Assembly: GCA_027886185.1 (NCBI GenBank)
Contig: WOAB01000040.1
Span: forward strand, 6,076,001 to 6,140,000
Source of the DNA: Rheum nobile
Lineage: Eukaryota > Streptophyta > Magnoliopsida > Caryophyllales > Polygonaceae
DNA length: 64,000 nt
Reading direction: 5' to 3'
Shown: positions 1-10,988 of the stretch, one piece after another
Layout: the number at the start of each line of letters is the position of its first letter
Numbering within the stretch: the first letter of the stretch is position 1
The notes under the pieces: model-generated
Databases searched by the model: none
What the model saw: only the letters and a program-made list of their open reading frames with translations
Told to the model about the DNA's origin: nothing
Position numbers and translations under genes: made by a program

Positions 1-320
1 ATGTGGAAAGTGCATGAGTAATTATGTGTAGGTGCATGAGACAGTGTTTATAGGTGCATGACTTGTTATTTGTATGTGCATCAGCTAATGAAGATGCATG
101 AATATATCTGTGTGCATGAGTTATAGAATATGAATGCATGAGTAAATTTGTTTCTAGGTGCATGACTTAGTTTGTGATGGTGTATGAGTAACTATATGTG
201 TATGTGCCTTCCTCTTTCTATGCAAGTGCTTGAGTTAAGAGTGTGTAGATGCATGAGCCTAACATGTGGTTTTGTGAATAGTACTGTCTATTATGAATGA
301 TATATATATATATGTGTATA
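1..320 (+). repeat. GTGCATGAG minisatellite array
   Basis: About a dozen degenerate units of 22-26 bp begin with GTGCATGAG or close variants (GTGCATGAC, ATGCATGAA, GTGCATCAG), each followed by a T/A-rich spacer often ending in TAG. The array precedes the acceptor at 327-328, so it is probably intronic in the Ulp1-like gene. Confidence 0.85.
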
Positions 321-328
321 ATATGTAG

Positions 329-3300
329 GAAAAGGAAAGCATTGTGATGACAAAAATCCACCCGACATAGTCAAGGAGTTAAGATATGGTACATTAATCA
401 TTACTCAAACACAATCACCAAGCGAAACTCAAAACAAATCCAGGTCTCAGGCTAAAACAAAACAACTAGATCCAGTTACTACAAACACAACTTTGCCATC
501 ACCATCAATAACAAAAAGAGTAACAAGATCACAAAAATATATAGACACTGGTAAGTCAAATAGAAATATAAATGCATGAGTCAACTAGAAATACAAATGC
601 ATGAGTAAAAAATAACTAAACTGCATGAGTTATTTCTTATTGGTGCATGAGTTATTTCTTTGTAATTTCTTGTTGGTGCATGAGTTGGTATGTTAGTTCA
701 TGACTCACTATCTGATATAGCATGAGTAAATTACTTCTTGGTGCATCAGTATGTTTGTGCACCAATGAACAACCACTCATGCACTTTAACAATATAGTCA
801 CAAGCACAAGCACTTGTATCTGCAACATTTCAAACATACTTATGCACCAATGAAAAAGCACTCATGCATAAGTATGTTTGCAAAAGGTGCATGAATAACT
901 GGTTGTGCTTGTGTGTTTAAAAATGTGTGCATGAACATATTCTTGTGCACTGTGAATTAACAGACATTGAAGACCAACCAATTGTGCACCCAGCCACAGT
1001 TCATGGAGATGCACACCCTCCCACTCCTATGTTTGGTAAGCTATTGCTCGTTATATCTCTTAAAATTTTCATCACCATGGATTTGTTAGTCAATATCTAA
1101 TGCATTTTGAGTTTTGAATGCAGGGAAGAGAAAAAAGAGCATGGCAAAGCGCCCTCACTATTCAAAGAGGCCAAGGGTCTTGGACCAAGATCAGAGCGAT
1201 AATGACGATATACCCATTGCTGAGATACTGCTGAAGATGGAAAGCAAAGCAGCAGAAGAGAGGGAGTATGCTCGTAAAAAGGCTACTGCAGACACAAAGG
1301 GCAAGGCCAGATTGGAGGAGGGTGAGCAGAACAATACAAAAAAAATACAGAAAAAGGTGAGAGGGGATAAAGAGAGTGTGGACAGTGTGTTTGTTGTAGA
1401 GTCCAAGATCCCAAAGTTGGGCAACAAAACGGGTATTAAAGAACTGAGGAAGGACTACCCCATGCTAGTTTGTAGAACATCCCCCTCTGTCATTTCATCC
1501 TACGTGCTTTCCCAGACTGATTTCACAGCCAATCTGAGGAATGCTCTGATGGAAATTGGCTTTGAGAGTATTGTACACTGGGACATAAAGGACATGCCTA
1601 TGAGGCTAGGGCATTATGTCTGCAGTAGGTTTCACCCTCTAAACTCTACAATAAAACTCAGCGATGGGAGGAAGATACCCGTCACAGATACTGATGCCTA
1701 TGATTATCTTGGCATTCCCAAGGGACAGGTTGAGATTGATTTGCCTAAGGCACTCACCAATGAGGAGGTTCTGCAGCAGTTGAAGGCTGATTTTGAGGAA
1801 AAGGAAATCAGAAATTTGACTGCAACCGACATCTTGAAGAAGATGAAAACATATGATGGAGGGATTTGGTTCAAAAGATATTTCATTCTGTTGTTTGTCA
1901 ACACGATTGTTGAGTCTTATTCGAGTGGGAAAATAAATATGAAGATTCTTCAATTGCTGGAGAATGTAGATCAAATAAGGAACTTTAACTGGAGCTCATT
2001 CCTCTACAAGGCCCTCATCAATTGCTCTGTTGTATGGGCAAATAAGAAACAAAAGACTTTTAATGGCAGCTTGCTTCTACTGCAGGTAAACATTCCCATT
2101 TTGGTGTTTTCATAACTGCATGAGTTAATGTGTGTATATGCATGACTGAAAATAGTGTTGGTGCATCACTTGTTGTGTCATAGTGCATGAGTAATTATGT
2201 GTGTAGGTGCAAGGGTTAAGAGTATATAGTGCATGAGTAATTATGTGTAGGTGCATGAGCCAGTGTTTATAGGTGCATAATGTTATATGACTGTGTGCAT
2301 CATATAATATATCTGTGTGCATCTAGGAGCATGATATAATATATCTGTGTGCATCTATGAGGCTAGGGCATTATGTCTGCAGTAGGTTTCACCCTCTAAA
2401 CTCTACAATAAAACTCAGCGATGGGAGGAAGATACCCGTCACAGATACTGATGCCTATGATTATCTTGGCATTCCCAAGGGACAGGTTGAGATTGATTTG
2501 CCTAAGGCACTCACCAATGAGGAGGTTCTGCAGCAGTTGAAGGCTGATTTTGAGGAAAAGGAAATCAGAAATTTGACTGCAACCGACATCTTGAAGAAGA
2601 TGAAAACATATGATGGAGGGATTTGGTTCAAAAGATATTTCATTCTGTTGTTTGTCAACACGATTGTTGAGTCTTATTCGAGTGGGAAAATAAATCTGAA
2701 GATTCTTCAATTGCTGGAGAATGTAGATCAAATAAGGAACTTTAACTGGAGCTCATTCCTCTACAAGGCCCTCATCAATTGCTCTGTTGCATGGGCAAAT
2801 AAGAAACAAAAGACTTTTAATGGCAGCTTGCTTCTACTGCAGGTAAACATTCCCATTTTGGTGTTTTCATAACTGCATGAGTTAATGTGTGTATATGCAT
2901 GACTGAAAATAGTGTTGGTGCATCACTTATTGTGTCATAGTGCATGAGTAATTATGTGTGTAGGTGCAAGGGTTAAGAGTATATAGTGCATGAGTAATTA
3001 TGTGTAGGTGCATGAGCCAGTGTTTATAGGTGCATAATGTTATATGACTGTGTGCATCATATAATATATTTGTGTGCATCTAGGAGCATGATTTAGTTTG
3101 TGATGGTGCATGAGTAACTACATGTCTATGTGCCTTGCTCTGTGTATGTAGGTGCTAGAGTTAGCATTGTGTAGATGCATGAGCCTACTTGTAGAGGTGC
3201 ATGACAGAAAATGTATTGGTGCATGAGTAAGTGTTTATAGGTGCATAATTTAATGAGTGCATAAGTAAATTTGTTTCTAGATGCATGAATATATATGTGT

Positions 3301-6300
3301 GCATGAGTCAGAGAATATGAGTGCATTAGTAAGGGCCGCTGAGTGCATGAGTCAATCATTATCTAGTAATATATGTGTCGGCTATACAAGAATTCTATGA
3401 CTAATTTCTTTTTGAATTATGTTTTCCAGTTGATTTATGTGGATAGGTTGAAGTGGAAAGGTCTAAATGTCCACAGAAAATTCCCCATTATCAAGAACTG
3501 GACCACCAAAATGTTAAAAGATAGGGAGGATGAGGAAATACTGCATGGTGGGTTCGGGAATGGATTTCTCCTCAGTAGACCAACCTTCAAAGAACCTGCA
3601 GAGGCAAGCGCGACCAGGGAGGTTAATGAGCCAGAAGAGGCAGAGCTTGATGTTCCAACTGAACAAGCAAATGTCGTTCAAACGGATGAGCAGGTGAAAT
3701 CTTTTATGGAGGAATACCTAAAAGAGATTGAAGGCATGGCTCGTTGTGTTCGAGCTGTTTTGATGAAAAAAAAGCAAATCCCGGCACAACTGAAGAAAAA
3801 TAGTGTCTTGCAGACTGTCAACAACCAGGCCGAAAAAATTATCAATGTCAAGCTTACCTCAACGATTCATGATGAGGTGTCTGAGGAGCAACCAACACAA
3901 GACACTGAGTTCTGGGATATAGTTGTGAAATGTATGGAGGAGGTTGAGAAAACAATTACTGAACAAAAAGAACACAGCGGGAACATGTTTATTCCCGGGT
4001 TTTCAGATCTCATCCATACAATCACAAAAGAGCATGATGATAATGGTGTGCAATATGAGGAAGTTGACAACATGGATATTGATGAAGAAGTTGTCATTTC
4101 TGACAAGGCTGTAGCTGGGGAAGACGTTGAGAAGGACGTTTGTAGAGGAGTGGATGTGGAGGATATTGTTGATAAGGGTAATGAGGGTAAGGACAAGGAC
4201 AAGGACAAAGATAAGCAGGCAGAAAATAGGAGGGTAAGTGACTCTACAAAAATATTTTGTACATGATTCTCCATGAATAACATTAACATTTAGTGTATGA
4301 TATTGATGCTTTTTCTTAATTATTGCAGATGGGTCCAGAAATCCCTAGTTTTGACTTGGGTCTGTCACCAATACAGGTAAAATCTACTTTAAAATTACTG
4401 TTGAGGGTGGTTTAGATGCATGAGCCTATTTATATAGGTGCATGACTGGAAGCTGATTGGTGCATGAGTAAGTGTTTATAGGTGTATAAGCTAAAGAACG
4501 TTGGTGCATAAGTAAATTTGGTCCTATATGCATGAATGTATCTGTGTGCATGAGGCAATATTAGAACCCACTAAGTGCATGAGTAAATATGTTATATAAT
4601 TAACAAAAAATACTGTTTTTTGAAGGTGGAATTAGAAGGACAATTGGAGGCTGTTGTTGTAGAGGAACTTAACAAAGAAGTTGATGACAAAGAGGACAAG
4701 GAGAAGAAGGACAAGCAAATTGCTGACAAAAAGAACAAGGACAATGAGGTGGAAGAGAGTGTACAACAACAAGAGGTGGATCAAGCAGGACAAGGACATC
4801 AAGAGAGCAATAAGGAAGTTGCTGGCAAAGAAGGGATTGTAACTCAAGAACAAAAGAGTACAAGCATGGAAGATATTGTATGAGTTAATGATTATTAGTG
4901 CATGAATGAATAATTATTGGTGCATCAATGAATGCTTGTTAGTGAATATTTGTTAATAACTGTCAGTGCATGAATGAATGCTTTTTGGTGCATCTGTGAA
5001 TAACTAAATTCTGTGTGTATGTGTTGTAGGAGAACATCACCAAGGAAAAAGTGCAGGATGATAATGTAGATAAGCAACCAAAAAAGGTATATAAAACAAC
5101 ATGTTTATCTCTGAATTATACATTGTCTAACTAAGTGTTATCCATTTCAAACAATTTCCTAATTAAAAAAACTTGTGAATGTGGGGTTTGTCAGGTGAAA
5201 TTTGTGTGCGGTTCTGAGCCAAAGGGTATATCTGATGCTACACCAGCAGAGAAAAGGAACATTTTTCCTTCTGAAAATACAATTTCACCATTTAAGGAGA
5301 GAGAGGTAAATATTTCTGAAAGAACAACAACCGATGAGAAGATCATTTACAGTTGGATAACTATTGAAGAAGGAGGGGAAGAGTAAGTACATATTTAATC
5401 ATATGAATTTGTTTATAACATTTAATAACATGTAGCTAGTTTACAAATTGATTTTTTTTTTGTGTTGCAGTGAAAAGGTTTTCCAAATGGTAGATACCAC
5501 TCTCAAGAAAAAGGACTTGATTTCATTGGCTGTAAATGCTCTAGTAGACAGTTTGTGCATTGATGCATTTACAGTCATGTTAAATGAAAATGAAACATAT
5601 AGGGGTCGTATGTCACCATTGAGATTCTTTCTACCGTCATTGACTATGGTAAGACACAGCTTTGCAACAATATTATGTTAATTTGTGCTCTAATTTATCA
5701 ATTTCCATTTTTTGTGTTCGTAGACTTTTGCTTGTGATGACACATCATACAGCATGGAGGAGAAATCTAGCCTATTCACAGATACAATGCTAGAAACATT
5801 TAATGGTGTCAAGGGTTTTAAGAACAAAAACTACACAATTAAAAATGTTGATGTGGTAATTATCTTAAACTCAGCTTTTACTGGTGCATTAGTATGTTCA
5901 TCACACTGCACGAGGTTTTTATTATTGGTGCATGAGTTAGTATGTTAAAGTTCATGAGTGATTGTGTGATATTTTGTTGGTCCATGAGACAGTGTTTTGT
6001 ATGGTGGTGCATGAGACTTTTTATTATTGGTGCTTGAGTTAGTAGGTCAATGTTCATGAGTGATTGTGTGATTGTATGTTGGTGCATGAGACAGTGTTTT
6101 GTATATTGGTGCATGAGGCAGTGCTCAAAAGTGCATGAACCAATGCTTGCAGGTGCATGAAATATTGTTTGTACAGTGCATGAACTATTCTTTCTGGGTG
6201 AATCAGTGAGTTAATTTGAAGGAATAGTTGTGAGTGCATGAGGGGGTGGATATATGTGCATGATAACTGCATTAATGTGCATGAGTAAGTCAATATTGAT

Positions 6301-6947
6301 ATTAGATAACTTACAATCTGTTTTTCTTTTACTTGTACAGTTCTTTTTCCCAGTTATTAGCCACGGGCATTACTATTTGATGGCAATAAATGTCAAGAAC
6401 CCAAGTTTCCATATCATAGACAATTCATCAAGTGGGGACGATAACAAGTATGGAAAAGTACCATCTATTCTGGTGAGTAGACATTCAGTATAATGATTTT
6501 ATAACAATTACAGCTTTTGATATACAGAAATGTTAATAGAATTTAACCGTTTTATTTGTGCAGAGACATTTGATGGTCAGTTTCTTAATGAATAATGATA
6601 TGGAAGCCAAAGCTAAAGCAATTGAAGACATTGCAAATGTCCCATGTGAAAGGCTGCAAATGAAATGGAGGGATGCTAAAAACAAAGTTGACTGTGGGGT
6701 CTTTCTACTAAGACATATGGAGACATATATGGGCAATGGACTCTCAAGCTGGAATCCTAAACTGAATACGGGAGACAAACGCCAGTTGGCAAAGCTTAGG
6801 ATCAAGTATTGCTACGCCCTCCTAACCAGCGAGTTTAATGAAAGGAAGGCCAGAGTTGAAGAAATTATTCAAGAGAAGAAAGCTAGAAATTTAGCAGCTG
6901 TGCGTGGTCGTGGGCGTGGGCGTGCGAAAAAGAATGTTTGCATGTAA
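329..6947 (+). CDS. Ulp1-like C48 cysteine peptidase gene of a MULE (spliced, 5' partial)
   Basis: My exon model is 329-550, 964-1035, 1124-2085, 3430-4233, 4329-4376, 4626-4877, 5030-5086, 5195-5382, 5471-5648, 5724-5855, 6341-6472 and 6564-6947. All introns are GT-AG, the frames join, and 1,142 residues result from the partial 5' end. The N-terminal part is basic. Exon 3 (about residues 99-418) resembles the DUF1985/plant-mobile-type region usually fused upstream of Ulp1 in these elements. Exons 4-7 are acidic and Lys/Glu-rich, with a KD repeat near 4190. The peptidase is C-terminal: His981 in HYYLMAI, Asp998 in HIIDN and Cys1059 in VDCGVF. In the usual Q-x-N-x-x-D-C motif the Gln is Ala1053 here, so activity is uncertain. 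The family cleaves SUMO or related conjugates, but its role in MULEs is unknown. The C-terminus is GR-rich. A partly duplicated exon 3 lies in intron 3. Confidence 0.8.
551..963 (+). repeat. Minisatellite-bearing intron of the Ulp1-like gene
   Basis: The intron between exons 329-550 and 964-1035 contains about ten GTGCATGAG-like units. A stretch near 770-850 carries the motif as its reverse complement (GCACCAATGA...CACTCATGCA), one of few inverted copies in this element. Confidence 0.75.
2100..2356 (+). repeat. GTGCATGAG minisatellite in intron 3, first copy
   Basis: About nine degenerate units follow the splice donor at 2086. This block belongs to the 757 bp duplicated unit and recurs at about 2857-3093. 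Confidence 0.8.
2357..2842 (+). pseudogene. Duplicated partial copy of exon 3 of the Ulp1-like gene
   Basis: This is the second copy of the exon 3 distal half. The reading frame stays open, and the donor CTGCAG/GTAAAC at 2842/2843 is retained. I see no polypyrimidine tract plus AG acceptor at the left edge, where the copy starts directly inside minisatellite sequence. It is probably skipped inside a longer intron, or it disrupts splicing. Its strong similarity to the parental exon argues for recent origin rather than selection. Confidence 0.75.
2874..3370 (+). repeat. GTGCATGAG minisatellite in intron 3, second and extended block
   Basis: Roughly eighteen units with the usual TAG-ended spacers run up to shortly before the acceptor at 3428-3429. 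The first ~220 bp are the duplicate of 2117-2336. Confidence 0.8.
4410..4590 (+). repeat. GTGCATGAG minisatellite in intron 5
   Basis: About seven units lie between exon 4329-4376 and exon 4626-4877. Confidence 0.75.
4885..5010 (+). repeat. GTGCATGAA/GTGCATCAA minisatellite variant in intron 6
   Basis: About five degenerate units sit between exons 4626-4877 and 5030-5086. Here the common core is GTGCAT followed by GAATGAAT or CAATGAAT, a local subfamily. Confidence 0.65.
5875..6300 (+). repeat. GTGCATGAG minisatellite in intron 10
   Basis: About fifteen units fill the intron between exons 5724-5855 and 6341-6472. A locally amplified pair (GGTGCATGAGACAGTGTTTTGTAT) recurs at about 5985 and 6079, showing ongoing local duplication. 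Confidence 0.75.
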
Positions 6948-7119
6948 TGTTGGCTAATCTAGTGAACAGTTTAGGTAATGGTTCTACGAATTTAGGTAAT
7001 ATAGCAGATGTTTTCAAGAAACAGTAGGTGTATTTGTAAGTATCAGGTAATCCATCGGACAGTAGGCATTTGAACAGTTTATGAATGTTTCTCATTGAAA
7101 GTTCAATGCTCATTCAAGC

Positions 7120-7440
7120 GTTGCAACAAAGTGCATGAGTTAATATTTAAAAATGCACAAGTTATTATCTCCGACAGTTCAAGAGTCATTGTTTGTTGGT
7201 GCACCAGTTGATATGTAAAAGTGCATGAGTCACTACATTTTGGTGCATGAGTGAGTATACATAAGTGTTTCTTAATATTGACGACAATATCTGAATACCT
7301 AATTTACAGAAAAGAGAAATAAAAGTGCATGAGTGAGTATACATAAGTGCATTTCTTAATATCTGAATACCTAATTAACAGAAAAGAGAAATAACAGTGC
7401 ATGAGTCACTGTATTTTGGTGCATGAGTAATTATGCATAA
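7120..7440 (+). repeat. GTGCATGAG minisatellite between the convergent MULE genes
   Basis: Units lie between the Ulp1-like stop (6947) and the transposase tail. A longer segment (AGTGAGTATACATAAGTG...CAGAAAAGAGAAATAA) occurs twice, at about 7250 and 7335, as a local duplication of ~90 bp. Confidence 0.75.
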
Positions 7441-7482
7441 GTGCATTTCCTACTATCTGAATACATATAAAATTTGAAACAC

Positions 7483-7746
7483 CTAATTAACATATTGAGC
7501 ACAAGTCGTGATGTTGTGTCCCGACCTTTTACAAAGAGTACATAATCTTGTCTTCTTTTTGGAATTTTCGATTCCAACCTCTTGACCGCTTCTAATGCGC
7601 ATCTTCCTGAACTTGTTCTTTGCCATTTCCGGAGGATGGACATTCACTTGATCCGGTAACGGGCCTACAAATTTCTCAAACTTATAGTTGCTAGCTGATG
7701 TTGAGGCAGAAGGATCAACTACTTGTGACGTTGTGAGTGCAACCTT
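7483..7746 (-). pseudogene. Transposase C-terminal tail beyond an in-frame stop, with zinc knuckle
   Basis: Directly after the TAA at 7749-7747 the same reading frame stays open for 87 more codons and ends at TAG 7485-7483. This tail is basic and contains CTLCKRSGHNITTC, a complete CX2CX4HX4C zinc knuckle. FAR1/MULE transposases often end with such a knuckle after the SWIM finger. I therefore read the TAA as a nonsense mutation that separated the tail. Readthrough or an unseen splice is the alternative. Confidence 0.7.
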
Positions 7747-10479
7747 TTATTCCTTTAAAATAACTAAAAACTCTTTCAATTTGTCCATATCGTGACCAAC
7801 AATGTCGACACAAGCGTACATTTCTGTCATCACTTCAGCCAGCAGCGTCTTCTTTTCATCGATTTGAACACTCGCATCATACACTGCACCATCCACTTCA
7901 AAAATTGGTTGTAGAATCGCTTGCTTTGTCCAGCGAGTGTTGATGAGGGTAGGAGGTAAGACAGTTGCATGAGTATTCTTCAAAGCAAAGAAAATATGTC
8001 GGCAGGGAAAGCCCATAGTGAGGAAATTATTGCAAGAACAGTGATACTCATTGCTTGCAACAACTTTCTGAACAGCACAGATTCTGCCAAATTCGTCTTC
8101 AACCCTAAAGTGATGGATATCGGCATCTTTTTTCAGTTCATCAAGGCTGCAATGATACGTGCCACTAACAAACGCCTCCTGGACATCATAAAATGCATTG
8201 ATAGTGTAAATAGCTTCTAGGTTCTTTTCAAACTGGTAAGGTGTCTTCATCCGTGGAGTGCAGGTAGCGGAATCCATATCACACTTTTTCTGATTATGCC
8301 GCTGCGATTCAATTGCACTGCTATACTGCATAATGAACACCACTAGGCTTGATTGAGACCCTATGAAATTTCCAAAAAAACTGTTTTGACTCTCGGACCT
8401 TGATGTCGTCCTCAATAAGGACGACATTCTCACATCATGAAAAAATGCAGGGATCCAATAACGCCGTAGCTCAAACATTACTCCTAGCCACTCATGCCCT
8501 TGGAAACCAAATTCTTCAAGAACCGAGAACCACTCATTTTCAAACTCAATTGGAGTGAGTTCGTCACTCCAAACAATCTTCTTGAACTTCTTTTGAAACG
8601 AATCAATGATAGAAGGATTTGTATTTGGAGGGAACTTAACCTTGTTAGCAACCTTCATCATTATATGCCACATGCACAAACGGTGGACAGAATGAGTAAA
8701 CACTCGTTCAACAACAGCCTTGACAGATGCAGCTTGATCAGTTATAATGACATGAGGTTCATGGCCCATCGCCTTCTTGAAATTCTCAAATAACCACACA
8801 TAAGAGTCAATGTCTTCATGCAAAAGCAAAGCAGCAGCAAATGTATTAGACCTCTTATGATTGTCCACTCCAGTAAATGGTATGAACACCATATTATATC
8901 TGCAATATGGGGTGCAAGAGTTTGAGCATGTTAGTGCATGAATGATTCAGTAAAGGTGCATGAAGCACCAGGTATAGGTGCATGAGCTGATGAGCATAGG
9001 TGCATGAGTTACCCATTATAAATGCATGAGCTGATGAGCATAGGTGCATGAGTTACTCATTGCAGGTGCATGAGTTACTCAGGGCACATGGGGAAATCAT
9101 TTGATCATACATAAATCAGATTACATAAGTAAAATGAATGAAAATAAAATTACCTAATCAACTGGTATGTAGCATCAGCCGACACTACATCACCGAAATA
9201 AGAGAAACTCTTCCGATTGATAGGATCACACCAAAACAAACGGCATAGCTGGCCCTCCTTGTTTACATCATAATCAAAATAATATGCATTGCAGCATTCT
9301 TTCTTCTTCAAAAAGTCATTGATGACCATTTGAGCATCACTGCCTTCCATGTATGAGTTCAAACCTCTCATAAAGTTCTTGAAGTCAACAACAGTGGCGC
9401 CTACGTTAGAATATGAACCCACTAGATTCTTGTACACTTTGTAACTCTTAGTGACACCAATGTTGGATTTAATACAGTTCATCATAATTTCTTGATGAAA
9501 TGGAGTCACTTGCATGTTCCCTTTTGAGAAAACCATATGAGACAGCTCCAACATAGCATGTGTATGACCATACTCCAATTTTGTAACACGGTAACCATCA
9601 TTACCTTCGTACTTGAGCCAACACTTAGCTTTACAACCACATCTATTAGATATTCTCCTCCTTTTCACAACATCTCCATCTGTCGGGACAGCCTGGTTGA
9701 ACTCGGAATATGGAGAGACAACTTTGTATCCTTCTCTGTTACAACAAAGGTGCTTCCAAATAACAGTCGGCGGTACATCCTTGTTTTTCTTGGTAGAACA
9801 AACACGAACAGTAAAACCACATGCCGCTGCATAAGCTTCGTAAAAGGCAATAGCATCGTTAAGAGTCGGGAAAAGCTGCCCAAGATACGGCTTCAATGAA
9901 TCATTGCACTCCGGAATAATATATTCAGCGGTAATGCTTGGGGAAACAGATATAACATTATGCTTCATTTTATGCTCATCTCCTGACGAAAGAAAGAGTG
10001 AAATTAATAATAGAGTATGAGCTAATAAGTACATGGCCTTATACATAAAGGTGCATGAAAGAGTGAATAAAGGTGCATGACTTATGGAAACAAAGTGCAT
10101 GAGCTGCATAAACCAATGGAATAAGTGCATGAGCTTATAAGGGGGACTATTGACTCAAAGAAAGTGCATGACCCAATGAATATAGGTGCATAAACAAATA
10201 AAGTAAGATGCATGAGGTATTTATTTCTATGCAATATTCACACAATCAACAAGGATAAAGGTGCATGCACCAAGCACATACCTAAAAATGCAACACACAG
10301 ATCTTATTTGTAATACCTAAAATTCAAAACTGACAAATTCAACCAAGCACATACCTAAATCCCAATAAACAGAGAAATTATGCTGAAACACACATACATA
10401 AATGCCTAAATACCTAAAAAACAAATAAATCAACAACAAATTACAGATCTGTACCTGAATCAGTAGAAGGAGTAACCAT
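7747..10479 (-). CDS. FAR1/MULE-type transposase, spliced
   Basis: Exons on the - strand are 10479-10455, 9982-9154 and 8899-7747, with GT-AG introns and joined frames, giving 668 residues. The start ATG at 10479-10477 is the first in frame. The order of parts is a FAR1-type DNA-binding region (about residues 50-165, with RCGCKAKCW and a later HTH zinc ligand pair), then a MULE DDE domain with Asp278 in SADATYQ, Asp339 in IITDQ and a candidate Glu near 405-407 in EFENEW, then a SWIM finger with Cys572, Cys574, Cys584 and His586. Such enzymes bind the element ends and cut and paste it in the nucleus. The gene is convergent with the Ulp1-like gene, and both of its introns hold GTGCATGAG minisatellite. 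The ORF stops just before a zinc-knuckle tail still present at 7483-7746, so it is probably slightly truncated. Confidence 0.85.
8925..9095 (+). repeat. GTGCATGAG minisatellite in transposase intron 2
   Basis: About seven units (GTGCATGAGTTACTCATT type) lie in the intron between 9154 and 8899. The motif keeps its + strand orientation although the gene is on -, so orientation follows the element and not the transcript. Confidence 0.8.
10035..10275 (+). repeat. GTGCATGAG minisatellite in transposase intron 1
   Basis: About ten GTGCATGA units sit in the first transposase intron (10454-9983), again in + orientation. Open frames read through this block on the - strand are artefacts of the repeat. 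Confidence 0.75.
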
Positions 10480-10860
10480 GTTGACTAAGAACGACGAGAC
10501 TAAAACGAAAACAGCAAGAAAAAGATAAGGCACACCGGCGGCAAGACGGAAACGATCGGGCGATGAAACGAGCGAACGGATTAGTTTTATCACGAAGAAG
10601 GATGCATTACCACAAAGAAGGATGGATTACAAGTAAAAACGAAACAGCAAGCAACCTGGAATCTGGTTTTTTGGAGCGAGCAAAGAGAAGGAATCTGTTT
10701 TTTTGGAGCGAGCGAAGAGAAGGAAGGCAGGGAACAGTGAAAATTAGAAGAAAAAAGAAAAAATCACGAACGGCTGCGATTAGATTGTGATTGAAAAGAA
10801 CGAACGGCTGAGAAGCATTCTCATTCCTACCCTAATACCCTATCCTCACGTGATCTTTTT
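10480..10860 (-). promoter_or_regulatory. Upstream region of the transposase gene, probable MULE right end
   Basis: This is the sequence upstream of the transposase start. It is purine-rich and more GC-rich than the DNA to its right. It contains a tandem pair of ~35 bp (GAATCTGNTTTTTTGGAGCGAGC) at about 10657-10725. No clear TATA box or terminal inverted repeat could be identified. Assignment as promoter rests on position only. Confidence 0.35.
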
Positions 10861-10980
10861 CCTTGTTATTGGAATAAGCTACAGCTACTAGTGAACAACT
10901 ATACAATTAACGTACAAGCCATATAATAAGCTATTATATATAGTTGCTTTCAATTCATTTAGTTGACGAAAAACCTAGGC
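10861..10980. other. AT-rich flank, nothing recognised
   Basis: Short AT-rich stretch between the presumed MULE end and the hAT-like MITE. No gene or repeat structure seen. Confidence 0.5.
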
Positions 10981-10988
10981 CTTTGTAC

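Larger units (their letters stand above)
1600..3093 (+). repeat. Tandem duplication of exon 3 end plus intron (757 bp unit, two copies)
   Basis: The sequence from 1600 (ATGAGGCTAGGGC) repeats from 2357 with an offset of 757 bp. It covers the distal part of exon 3, its splice donor and the following minisatellite. I see only a few differences (for example ATATGAAG versus ATCTGAAG, and GTTGTATGG versus GTTGCATGG), so the duplication looks recent. The second copy fades at about 3093. Confidence 0.95.
1..10860. mobile_element. Mutator-like element (MULE) with Ulp1-like and transposase genes, left end outside window
   Basis: Two convergent spliced genes define this element: a Ulp1-family protease gene on + and a FAR1/MULE transposase on -. 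Plant MULE groups that carry a captured Ulp1-like peptidase next to the transposase are well known (Kaonashi/KI-type), and this arrangement fits. The same GTGCATGAG minisatellite occurs across both genes and between them, which ties them into one unit. The left terminus lies outside the window. The right boundary is an estimate, because I could not find a terminal inverted repeat pair or a 9 bp target duplication. Confidence 0.65.

Noticed and set aside
5878..6293. Open frames on the - strand (MHQYTKHCLMHQ type) as genes
   Set aside because: They are translations of the GTGCATGAG minisatellite inside an intron. The same applies to frames at 2125-2322 and 3126-3359.
10563..10790. Small + ORF as a gene upstream of the transposase
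   Set aside because: It consists of the tandem GGAGCGAGC repeat and A-rich text in a presumed promoter. No similarity is recognisable.
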